From Elusimicrobiota bacterium (GTDB lineage: Bacteria > Elusimicrobiota > Elusimicrobia > FEN-1173), in contig JACQPF010000048.1 in the NCBI GenBank assembly GCA_016207625.1, positions 1-7,104 of the forward strand: a stretch of 7,104 bases of DNA. The letters are read 5' to 3'. Below are positions 1-5,104 of the stretch, piece after piece. Position numbers and translations under genes: made by a program. Position 1 is the first letter of the stretch; each line of letters begins with the position of its first letter. Below the pieces are notes generated by a model that was not told the origin of the DNA, made no database searches, and saw only the letters and a list, made by a program, of their open reading frames with translations.

Positions 1-30
1 CAAGTAAAACAATGCCCTTGGCAAAAATTC

Positions 31-59
31 TTGACATTTCTGCCTAAGTATGGGACAAT
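31..59 (+). promoter_or_regulatory. Sigma70-type promoter of the rpsP-trmD operon
   Basis: A perfect -35 box TTGACA lies at 31-36. After a 17-nt spacer comes GACAAT at 54-59, matching four of six bases of TATAAT. It is preceded by TGG at 51-53, which gives the TGn extended -10 element. Transcription would start near 66, giving a leader of under 30 nt before the rpsP start at 94. The flanking DNA is clearly AT-richer than the coding DNA around it, as expected for a promoter. The start site itself is inferred. Confidence 0.72.
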
Positions 60-93
60 CAATGGCTAATTCTGACATAGGAGAATTTTCATC

Positions 94-351
94 ATGGTAT
101 CGATTCGCATGCAGAGAATGGGCCGGCCGCATCAGCCTCATTTCCGTATTGTCGCCATCCCCTCGGCAAAGGCCCGCGACGCCGCAGGTCTCGAGGTGTT
201 GGGGCATTACCATCCCAAAGAAAAAACCAATAAAGTGACCGTCGACGCGGACCGCCTGAAATATTGGCTCAGCGTCGGAGCGCAACCCTCGGACACGCTT
301 CGGACCGTGCTCAAAGAAGCGGGCCTTTGGGACAATGCCTTCACCCGTTGA
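94..351 (+). CDS. rpsP: 30S ribosomal protein S16
   Basis: S16 is a small-subunit ribosomal protein that binds 16S rRNA early in 30S assembly. The 85-residue product has the family's usual length and N-terminal pattern: MVSIRMQRMGR, followed by PHFRIV, a GHYHP turn near residues 37-41, and the RLKYWLSVGAQPSDTL segment near residues 54-69 that is typical of S16. The ATG at 94 is chosen because AGGAGA at 79-84 sits 9 nt upstream and the homology starts at this Met. It is the first gene of a trmD-type operon behind the promoter at 31-59. Its 3' end overlaps the next gene by 17 nt. No odd features apart from that overlap. Confidence 0.97.
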   Translation: MVSIRMQRMGRPHQPHFRIVAIPSAKARDAAGLEVLGHYHPKEKTNKVTVDADRLKYWLSVGAQPSDTLRTVLKEAGLWDNAFTR

Positions 352-577
352 ATTTGTTTCGTCCATCGCCCGATCCCTCGTTAACCATCCCGACGAAGTG
401 AAAGCACGTTGGGTGGATAAACCCGAGGGCGGCGGCTACGTGGAGCTGAATGTTTTGCAGCAAGACCGGGGCCAGATCATCGGCAAACAGGGCCGGAACA
501 TTCAATCCATCCGCCGTTTGGCCACGGCCGCCTTCGCCAAGGAAGGCGAAGAGGTGGGCGTCGAGCTTTTGGATTGA
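335..577 (+). CDS. khpA: KH-domain RNA-binding protein, KhpA/YlqC family
   Basis: This 80-residue single KH-domain protein matches the small RNA-binding KhpA (YlqC, UPF0109) family, normally encoded between rpsP and rimM. In Firmicutes KhpA partners with KhpB (Jag/EloR) and affects cell division and RNA metabolism; whether that applies here is unknown. The diagnostic GxxG loop is IIGKQGR (G50 to G53), followed by the helix NIQSIRRLATAAF. The N-terminus (PVEFVSSIARSLVNHPDEV) and the C-terminal strand VGVELLD also fit the family. The ATG at 335 lies inside rpsP (17-nt overlap) without a clear SD, so translation is probably coupled to S16. The stop codon overlaps the next start in a TTGA motif at 574-577. 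Confidence 0.92.
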   Translation: MPSPVEFVSSIARSLVNHPDEVKARWVDKPEGGGYVELNVLQQDRGQIIGKQGRNIQSIRRLATAAFAKEGEEVGVELLD

Positions 578-816
578 CCGATTACCTCGTCAAGGATTTG
601 GACGGCTGCGAAGTCGTCACGGAGGCCGGCGAAGTCCTTGGGATTTTGAAAGACGTCTACCCCACCGGGGGTGGAAACGACGTGTTCGCCGTGCGGAATG
701 AAACTCGCGAGATCCTCATCCCCGCGCGGAAAGACGTGGTCCTCAGCATCGACGTGGCGGCCCGGCGCATCTTGGTGAAACTGCCTCCCGGCCTGCGCGA
801 GATTTATGAAACCTAA
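574..816 (+). CDS. rimM: RimM-like 16S rRNA processing protein, PRC-barrel domain only
   Basis: RimM helps mature the 30S head and binds S19; the usual protein is about 165-180 residues with an N-terminal RimM domain and a C-terminal PRC barrel. Here only 80 residues are encoded and all match the PRC barrel: DYLVKDLDGCEVVTEAGEVLG (residues 3 to 23), PTGGGNDVFAVR, and EILIPARKDVV followed by a strand ending VKLPPGL. The reading frame cannot be extended upstream in the same form: frame 1 between rpsP and 574 contains stops (TAA at 382-384 and 418-420) and resembles no RimM N-domain, and khpA occupies that DNA. The start is TTG at 574, overlapping the khpA stop as TTGA, with no good SD, so reinitiation is likely. 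The next TTG at 598 would cut into the domain. Position between khpA and trmD supports the RimM identity. The N-terminal domain is either lost in this lineage or encoded elsewhere. Confidence 0.85.
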   Translation: MTDYLVKDLDGCEVVTEAGEVLGILKDVYPTGGGNDVFAVRNETREILIPARKDVVLSIDVAARRILVKLPPGLREIYET

Positions 817-1564
817 ACCATCCCGCAGGAAACGCGCGGCGCTGCGGATGGACGTCTTAACGATTTTTCCGAAGATGTTTCCGGGGGTTTTGTCCGAAAG
901 CCTGTTGGGGAAAGCCCGGGAAAAAGGGCTTGTGGACCTTCGGGTCCAAGACATCCGCGAACACGCGGAGGATAAACATCGCACCGTGGATGACCGTCCT
1001 TATGGCGGCGGCCCGGGGATGGTGATGAAACCGGAACCTCTCCTTCGGGCGTTGAGAGCCGTGGGCGTTCCCGAAAAAAAAGGGAAGACCTCCACCCCCT
1101 TCGTGATTTACTTGTCGCCGCAAGGCGTTCCCTTGACGCAAAGCTTGGCGGACGACCTGGCCCGGAAAAAGCGCCTCGTGTTCTTGTGCGGGCACTACGA
1201 AGGGGTCGACGAGCGGATTTTCGATTGGATCGATTTGGAAGTCTCCATCGGGGACGTGGTTTTGACCGGAGGAGAGATCCCCGCCATGGCGGTGTTGGAT
1301 GCCGTGGCGCGGAAAGTCCCGGGTGTGGTGAAAGAACCCGAATCGCTTCTTCAGGATTCCTTCGCTCCGGGCTGGGAAGGGCATCTCGACTGCCCTCATT
1401 ACACGCGACCCGCGGAATGGCGGGGCCGGCGTGTTCCCGACGTGCTTTTGCAGGGCCACCACGAGGCCATTCAGGCTTGGCGGGCGGAGCAGTCCTTACG
1501 CCGAACGCGGCAAAGACGCCCCGATTTATTGAGGGCCGAACACACGAAGAGGAAACGACAATGA
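806..1564 (+). CDS. trmD: tRNA (guanine37-N1)-methyltransferase TrmD
   Basis: TrmD uses S-adenosylmethionine to make m1G37 in tRNAs, which prevents +1 frameshifting. Family motifs run in order: MDVLTIFPKMF, the HRTVDDRPYGGGPGMVMKPEP segment, YLSPQG (102-107), GHYEGVDERI (129-138) and IGDVVLTGGEIPA (148-160), which form the SPOUT trefoil knot. DSFAPG (D184) supplies the catalytic Asp (E. coli D169), followed by LDCPHYTRP and the C-terminal QSLRRTRQRRPDLL. Start choice is uncertain. ATG 806 overlaps rimM by 11 nt and adds a basic stretch of 14 residues. ATG 848 begins exactly at the family's usual N-terminus (238 residues) but has only AGGA 17 nt upstream. The longer form is listed because other SD-less genes in this operon start within overlaps. 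The stop overlaps the rplS start as ATGA. Confidence 0.95.
   Translation: MKPKPSRRKRAALRMDVLTIFPKMFPGVLSESLLGKAREKGLVDLRVQDIREHAEDKHRTVDDRPYGGGPGMVMKPEPLLRALRAVGVPEKKGKTSTPFVIYLSPQGVPLTQSLADDLARKKRLVFLCGHYEGVDERIFDWIDLEVSIGDVVLTGGEIPAMAVLDAVARKVPGVVKEPESLLQDSFAPGWEGHLDCPHYTRPAEWRGRRVPDVLLQGHHEAIQAWRAEQSLRRTRQRRPDLLRAEHTKRKRQ
1547..1554 (+). promoter_or_regulatory. Ribosome binding site of rplS
   Basis: AAGAGGAA lies 6 nt before the ATG at 1561, inside the 3' end of trmD. It fixes the L19 start, because the same reading frame is open for several hundred bases further upstream without L19 homology. Confidence 0.85.
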
Positions 1565-1962
1565 ACTCCATAATTGATCAGGTAGAAAAACAATATCTCA
1601 AGAACGACATCCCCCCCTTCCGGGTGGGTGACCTTGTCCGGCTGGACGTGAAGATCGTGGAAGGTGAAAGCGAGCGCGTGCAGGCGTTTGAAGGCATCGT
1701 CATCCGCAAGCAAGGCCACGGCCTGTCCACCATGTTCACCGTCCGAAAAATGTCTTTCGGCGTGGGCGTGGAGAGGACGTTCCCCCTCCATTCGTCCCGG
1801 ATCGAGCGCATCAAAGTGGTTCGGACCGGCAAGGTGCGCCGGGCCAAGCTTTATTACCTCCGCGAACTGAGCGGCAAAGCCGCCCGCATCGAAGAGGGCG
1901 CGGAAACGGCTGAGAAGCCGACGGCCCAGCCGCCGGCGGAGGCCGCCAGCACAGGAGGCTGA
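1561..1962 (+). CDS. rplS: 50S ribosomal protein L19
   Basis: L19 is a large-subunit ribosomal protein at the interface with the 30S subunit. The product has 133 residues. The family core spans residues 1 to about 110: MNSIIDQVEKQYLK, PFRVGDLVRLDVKI, the signature RVQAFEGIVIRKQGHGLSTMFTVR split across residues 39-62, GVGVERTFPLHSSRIERI (67-84) and the basic RTGKVRRAKLYYLREL. Typical L19 is about 115 residues. The extra 20 or so at the C-terminus (EEGAETAEKP onward) are an Ala/Glu/Pro-rich low-complexity tail, probably disordered. The start is set by the SD at 1547-1554 and by the homology. It overlaps trmD by 4 nt (ATGA), and its stop shares one base with the rnhB start (TGATG). Confidence 0.97.
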   Translation: MNSIIDQVEKQYLKNDIPPFRVGDLVRLDVKIVEGESERVQAFEGIVIRKQGHGLSTMFTVRKMSFGVGVERTFPLHSSRIERIKVVRTGKVRRAKLYYLRELSGKAARIEEGAETAEKPTAQPPAEAASTGG

Positions 1963-2603
1963 TGTTGGCCAAACGGCTCTACCGCTTCGACCAGGAGTGG
2001 CGAGACAAGGGGTTCCCCTTTATTGCCGGCGTGGATGAAGCGGGGCGGGGTCCCTGGGCGGGACCCGTGGTCGCCGCGGCCGTGATCCTCAAGCCTGAAA
2101 ACGCCTGGAAAGGCCTGAACGACAGCAAGCAAGTTTTACCGGAAACAAGAGAGAGACTCTTTGAGCTGATCACTCGGGAGTCTCTTTTTCATTCCGTCTC
2201 CGTCGTCGACCATCACGTGGTGGATGAAACCAACATCCTCCAGGCGACGTTCCTCGCCATGAAACGCGCCCTCCATCAATTGCAGGTCCGTCCCGACCTG
2301 GTCTTGGTGGACGGCAACCGGAAAATTCCGGACAGCCCGGTCCGCCAGGAAGCGATCGTGAAAGGCGACGCCAAGAGCGCCTCCGTCGCCGCGGCCAGCA
2401 TCTTGGCCAAAGTGACCCGCGACCGCCTGATGGCGAGCGCCCACCAAAAATACCCCCACTACGACTTCGCGAACAACAAAGGCTACGGCACCCCCACCCA
2501 TCGAGACGCCTTGAAACGCTTCGGCCCGTGCGAAATCCATCGCCGGTCTTATGCGCCCGTCATCGAGGCCGTGTCCCCCCTGCTCCCCTTCGGTGAATTT
2601 TAA
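1962..2603 (+). CDS. rnhB: Ribonuclease HII
   Basis: RNase HII cuts the RNA strand of RNA-DNA hybrids and starts removal of single ribonucleotides misincorporated into DNA. The 213-residue protein has all four acidic active-site residues: D25 and E26 in GVDEAGRGPWAGP, D117 in LVLVDGN and D136 in KGDAKSASVAAASILAK, corresponding to E. coli D16, E17, D108 and D126. The GRG motif that contacts the 2'-OH region is at 28-30. The C-terminal YPHYDFANNKGYGTPTHRDAL (164 to 184) and GPCEIHRRSYAPV also fit. AGGAGG at 1953-1958 serves as SD. It is only 3 nt from the ATG at 1962 and 6 nt from an in-frame TTG at 1965, so the true start could be one codon later. It lies directly after rplS, a common order. 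Confidence 0.97.
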   Translation: MLAKRLYRFDQEWRDKGFPFIAGVDEAGRGPWAGPVVAAAVILKPENAWKGLNDSKQVLPETRERLFELITRESLFHSVSVVDHHVVDETNILQATFLAMKRALHQLQVRPDLVLVDGNRKIPDSPVRQEAIVKGDAKSASVAAASILAKVTRDRLMASAHQKYPHYDFANNKGYGTPTHRDALKRFGPCEIHRRSYAPVIEAVSPLLPFGEF

Positions 2604-2961
2604 TATAGAAAAAGGGCGCGACGGCGAAGACCGGGCCCGGTCCTATTTGGAATCCAAAGGCTATCGGTTTTTGTGCGCCAACTACCGCACCCGCTTGGGG
2701 GAATTGGACCTCGTGATGCGGCACAAAGACACGATTGTTTTCGTGGAGGTCAAGGCCCGGCGGGACGCCTCTTTCGGCGCTCCCCAGGAAGCCGTGACGT
2801 TCGCGAAACAACGGAAAATGATCCGGGTGGGCTTGGAATATGCGAAAGCGCGCCGATGCCAGGGAACGCCGTTCCGGTTCGACGTGGTCGCCTTGACGCC
2901 GGACGGGATCGAACACATCGAAAACGCCGTGGACGCGTCCGCCGGCGGATATACGTTGTAA
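2593..2961 (+). CDS. yraN: UPF0102 family protein YraN, putative endonuclease-fold protein
   Basis: This 122-residue protein of the UPF0102/YraN family has a restriction-endonuclease-like fold; its cellular role is not settled and is often guessed to concern DNA repair or recombination. The core pattern is GRDGEDRARSYLESKGYRFL near the N-terminus, then GELDLV (E37, D39) and FVEVKARRDASFG (E52, K54), giving the E-x-D...E-x-K arrangement of PD-(D/E)XK nucleases, then FRFDVVAL near residues 94-101. The chosen start is GTG at 2593, overlapping rnhB by 11 nt. It gives the family's usual length, while the frame upstream of it (from 2551) is Pro/Ser-rich and shows no homology. No SD is visible, so coupling to rnhB is likely. 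The last 12 codons contain overlapping GC palindromes that may act as a terminator for the opposite strand. Confidence 0.92.
   Translation: MNFNIEKGRDGEDRARSYLESKGYRFLCANYRTRLGELDLVMRHKDTIVFVEVKARRDASFGAPQEAVTFAKQRKMIRVGLEYAKARRCQGTPFRFDVVALTPDGIEHIENAVDASAGGYTL
2921..2947 (-). terminator. Possible rho-independent terminator of the minus-strand operon
   Basis: Read on the minus strand, CGCCG (2947-2943) can pair with CGGCG (2929-2925). Inside it GGA/TCC pairs around a CGCG tetraloop, and TTTT (2924-2921) follows directly. It lies 27-53 nt past the response-regulator stop, inside yraN. The T tract is short and the stem has an internal loop, and coding constraint on GC-rich DNA could produce the same pattern. 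Confidence 0.3.
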
Positions 2962-2973
2962 TGGGGAGATGAG

Positions 2974-3360
2974 TTACGAGGGAACGTTGATGTTGAGGAG
3001 TGCGCGAACCGCTTTTAGGAAGTCGTTTTTCTCCACCGGTTTCGCCATGAAGAAATCCGCGCCCGCTTCATACGCCTGCCTTTGATCCGCTGGAAAACTT
3101 TTCACCGAGACGACGAGCACTTTGATTTGCTTTGTGTCCGGATGGGATTTGATGGTGTGGCAGACTCCGATCCCATGGACCTCCGGGAGCATGAGGTCCA
3201 AAACGACCAGGCTCGGCTTCGCGCTCTTCACCAGCTCGAGAGCGGTGCTCCCGTCCAGGGCCGTCAGGGTCTCATAGCCGGCGCCCTGCAGGTAGAGCTC
3301 CAGCAACCGGAGCGTGCTTTCGTCGTCTTCAACGACGAGGATGGTGTGTTTTTGCTTCAT
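2974..3360 (-). CDS. Single-domain response regulator (CheY-like receiver)
   Basis: This is a 128-residue stand-alone receiver domain, with no DNA-binding or enzymatic output domain. The acidic pocket is VVEDDES (D12, D13), the phosphoacceptor is D55 in VVLDLMLP, the switch residue is S85 in VLVVSVKS, and the conserved Lys is K107 in FMAKPVEK. The active site is complete, so it should be phosphorylated by a histidine kinase that is not in this window. It is the last gene of the minus operon. Its start lies inside rpe (32-nt overlap) and has a strong SD (GAGGAG, 3374-3369) 8 nt upstream, so independent initiation on the shared mRNA is likely. It could act in phosphorelay, motility-like or protein-interaction signalling; the sequence gives no target. 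Its attachment to rpe is unusual for this gene cluster. Confidence 0.93.
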   Translation of the reverse strand: MKQKHTILVVEDDESTLRLLELYLQGAGYETLTALDGSTALELVKSAKPSLVVLDLMLPEVHGIGVCHTIKSHPDTKQIKVLVVSVKSFPADQRQAYEAGADFFMAKPVEKNDFLKAVRALLNINVPS

Positions 3361-4021
3361 TCGCGGAACTCCTCAGGGCCCTCAAGGCCTTTGCCGGATC
3401 CGGCGCTCCGAAGATGGCGTTGCCGGCCACAAGAGCGTTGGCCCCTTCTTGAACCGCGAGGGCGGCGGTTTCCGAGTTGATGCCGCCGTCCACTTCGATC
3501 CACTGGGGCTTCCCGCCGCGCGCCCTCCGTTCTTTCAGCCAGCGCACTTTGGAGAGCATGTCCGGCATGAAAGACTGCCCGCCGAAACCGGGCTCCACCG
3601 TCATCACCAAAACGAGATCCAAATCTTTCAGATAAGGCGAGAGTTTGTTGATCGGCGTCTTCGGCCGGACGGACATGCCGGCCCGGCACCCGCATCGCTT
3701 GATCAGGCGAATGATCTCGGCGGGCCTGCGGCAGGCCTCCCAATGCGCCGTGATCAGCCACGCGCCCATTTTAGCAAAAACCGGGATGTATTTTTCCGGG
3801 TTTTCGATCATGAGGTGCACGTCCATGGGAAGCGGGGTGTATTCCTTCAGCCACTTCACCACCACCGGCCCCACCGTCAGGTTGGGGACGAAATGGCCGT
3901 CCATGACGTCGACGTGGATCCAATCGGCGCCGGCTTTCTCCACCCGCTTGACTTCGTCGGCCAGGCGGGCGAAATCGGCGGATAAAATCGAAGGGGCGAT
4001 GTTCACGCGGCCGGGCTTCAC
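3329..4021 (-). CDS. rpe: Ribulose-phosphate 3-epimerase
   Basis: Rpe interconverts ribulose 5-phosphate and xylulose 5-phosphate in the pentose phosphate pathway. The 230-residue TIM-barrel protein has the expected residues: S11 in APSILSADF, H36 and D38 in WIHVDVMDGHFVPN, H69 in MDVHLMIENP and D178 in IEVDGGI. These match the metal-binding and catalytic set of E. coli Rpe (H33, D35, H66, D177). The phosphate-binding loop is MTVEPGFGGQSF (140-151), where Glu replaces the Asn common in other Rpe proteins, and GNAIFG (200-205) follows. The start is GTG at 4021, overlapping the PASTA gene stop as GTGA, with an AAAGGG-type SD about 7 nt upstream. The last 16 residues (basic, polar tail) lie beyond the usual fold and overlap the downstream response-regulator gene by 32 nt. 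Location next to a PASTA gene follows the rpe-prkC neighbourhood seen in Firmicutes. Confidence 0.97.
   Translation of the reverse strand: MKPGRVNIAPSILSADFARLADEVKRVEKAGADWIHVDVMDGHFVPNLTVGPVVVKWLKEYTPLPMDVHLMIENPEKYIPVFAKMGAWLITAHWEACRRPAEIIRLIKRCGCRAGMSVRPKTPINKLSPYLKDLDLVLVMTVEPGFGGQSFMPDMLSKVRWLKERRARGGKPQWIEVDGGINSETAALAVQEGANALVAGNAIFGAPDPAKALRALRSSANEAKTHHPRR
3369..3374 (-). promoter_or_regulatory. Ribosome binding site of the response regulator
   Basis: GAGGAG on the minus strand lies 8 nt before the ATG at 3360, within the coding part of rpe. It confirms that the response regulator starts inside rpe, and it makes initiation independent of rpe termination plausible. Confidence 0.8.
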
Positions 4022-5067
4022 GGCAAGACCCTTTCCTCGATCAAAACTCCGTTGACGAAAATGCGCACCCGGGACAACCCGCGCGGCACCACGGGGACCT
4101 CCGCGACGGATCCGGCGCTTTGATAGCCTTGATACACTTCCCGCTCCTCCACTTCGTCCCGGAGCACGATCCGAACGTGCACGCGCCCTGAGCCTTGCGG
4201 GATTTCATAGCGGACCATCTGCGCGTTGGAAGCGGTCAACGTGGACCGGCTCACCACGAACTCCAAAGAGCGGGACGGGTCGATGGTTTCATCGGGAGCG
4301 GGCGCTTGCCGCAGGACCAGCCCCGGCAAAACGTCCGGCGTCACCTCTTCTTTGACGTCCGCCTTTATATTATTATCCCGGGCCCACGCCGCGGCCTGCT
4401 CATGGGAGCGGTTGACGAAATCCGGCATGAGGAGCGTGCCTTCGGGCGGCGCGCCCCTGGAGACGCGAAGGTCCACCATTTGGCCCCGGCTCGTCACCCC
4501 TCCCGGGACGGGGTTTTGGTCCATCACCCAGCCCGCTTCATACCTCTGCGAATAGACTTCCGTGAGCGCTCCCGGAACCAGCCCGGCCGACCGCAATTGA
4601 TTTTGAGCTTCCGGAAGGGGCTTGTTCACCATGTCCGGCACGAAAACCACCTGGCCTCCGCTGGAGATGGTCACGCGGATCACTTTCCCTTCCCGGACTT
4701 TGAGTCCGGCCGATGGGATCTGCCTTAATATGGCGCCGGAAGGATAGTTTTCATCGAACTCCACCGCCTCTTTCCCCAGGGAAAGGGAGAGGGGCGAGAG
4801 GACGTCCAACGCCTGCTCCACGGACTTCCCCACCACGTCCGGGACGACGACTTCTTTGCGCGTGTGCACCGCCGCGCTGATAACCCATTGCAGAACGGCG
4901 AGGGTGATCAATCCCAAAACGATCAGGAAAAGGCCCCAAAGGATCACCGGGCTTCGGCGCCCCACGGCGTCCAAGGAGGGCCCGGCGCGCTCGGCCAGGG
5001 CGCGCATCCTCTCGCGCGGCACGAGGCCGGGCGTCTTATCCGGAATGGGTTTTTGCTCTTCGGTCAT
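4018..5067 (-). CDS. Membrane-anchored PASTA-repeat protein lacking a kinase domain
   Basis: This 349-residue single-pass protein has a basic cytosolic tail of about 38 residues and a transmembrane segment at about 40-64 (PVILWGLFLIVLGLITLAVL, then QWVISAAV). Three PASTA repeats follow: about 72-137 (VVVPDVVGKSVEQAL...VTISSG), 140-205 (VFVPDMVNKPLPEAQ...LRVSRG) and 212-275 (LLMPDFVNRSHEQAA...FVVSRS). A C-terminal beta-rich domain occupies about 283-349. PASTA repeats in PrkC/StkP-type kinases and penicillin-binding proteins bind or sense peptidoglycan fragments, so an envelope-sensing or cell-wall role is inferred. TM, three PASTA repeats and a C-terminal Ig-like domain is the ectodomain layout of PrkC in Firmicutes, and rlmN and rpe flank prkC there. 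The ATG at 5067 has the SD AAAGGAAA (5081-5074) 6 nt upstream. rlmN ends 37 nt upstream, so no kinase domain is hidden there. Kinase-free PASTA proteins are known in other phyla. Confidence 0.9.
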   Translation of the reverse strand: MTEEQKPIPDKTPGLVPRERMRALAERAGPSLDAVGRRSPVILWGLFLIVLGLITLAVLQWVISAAVHTRKEVVVPDVVGKSVEQALDVLSPLSLSLGKEAVEFDENYPSGAILRQIPSAGLKVREGKVIRVTISSGGQVVFVPDMVNKPLPEAQNQLRSAGLVPGALTEVYSQRYEAGWVMDQNPVPGGVTSRGQMVDLRVSRGAPPEGTLLMPDFVNRSHEQAAAWARDNNIKADVKEEVTPDVLPGLVLRQAPAPDETIDPSRSLEFVVSRSTLTASNAQMVRYEIPQGSGRVHVRIVLRDEVEEREVYQGYQSAGSVAEVPVVPRGLSRVRIFVNGVLIEERVLP

Positions 5068-5088
5068 TTACCGTTTCCTTTTCGAGCC

Positions 5089-5097
5089 ATCATACCA
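5089..5097 (-). promoter_or_regulatory. Possible extended -10 element before the PASTA gene
   Basis: In the 37-nt gap between rlmN and the PASTA gene the minus strand reads TGGTATGAT (5097-5089). This is a TGn extended -10 with five of six bases of TATAAT. No -35 box is recognisable at the right distance (CGGAGC), and the start point would fall at the edge of the SD. An internal promoter is possible but weakly supported. Confidence 0.25.
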
Positions 5098-5104
5098 TAT
5101 CTCT

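Noticed and set aside
2..7. AAG TAA as the last codon and stop of an upstream gene (ffh often precedes rpsP)
   Set aside because: One codon cannot identify a gene; the upstream gene, if any, lies outside the window.
13..23. TGCC-CTT-GGCA inverted repeat followed by AAAAATT upstream of the promoter
   Set aside because: The stem is only four base pairs and there is no T tract; not enough for a terminator of an upstream gene or for an operator call.
563..577. Programmed -1 frameshift joining the KH protein to the RimM PRC domain
   Set aside because: The GAG CTT TTG context is not a canonical slippery heptamer, and the TTGA stop-start overlap explains the arrangement more simply.
1186..1560. 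In-frame upstream extension of L19 inside trmD
   Set aside because: The stretch has no L19 homology, lies in trmD, and a strong SD marks the start at 1561.
813..1571. Long minus-strand open frames opposite trmD (252 and 201 codons)
   Set aside because: Low-complexity Arg/Pro/Ser-rich translations opposite a clear TrmD; shadows of the real gene.
3002..3016. GCG-CGAAC-CGC followed by TTTT as plus-strand terminator after yraN
   Set aside because: A stem of three base pairs is too weak, and it lies in the coding sequence of the response regulator.
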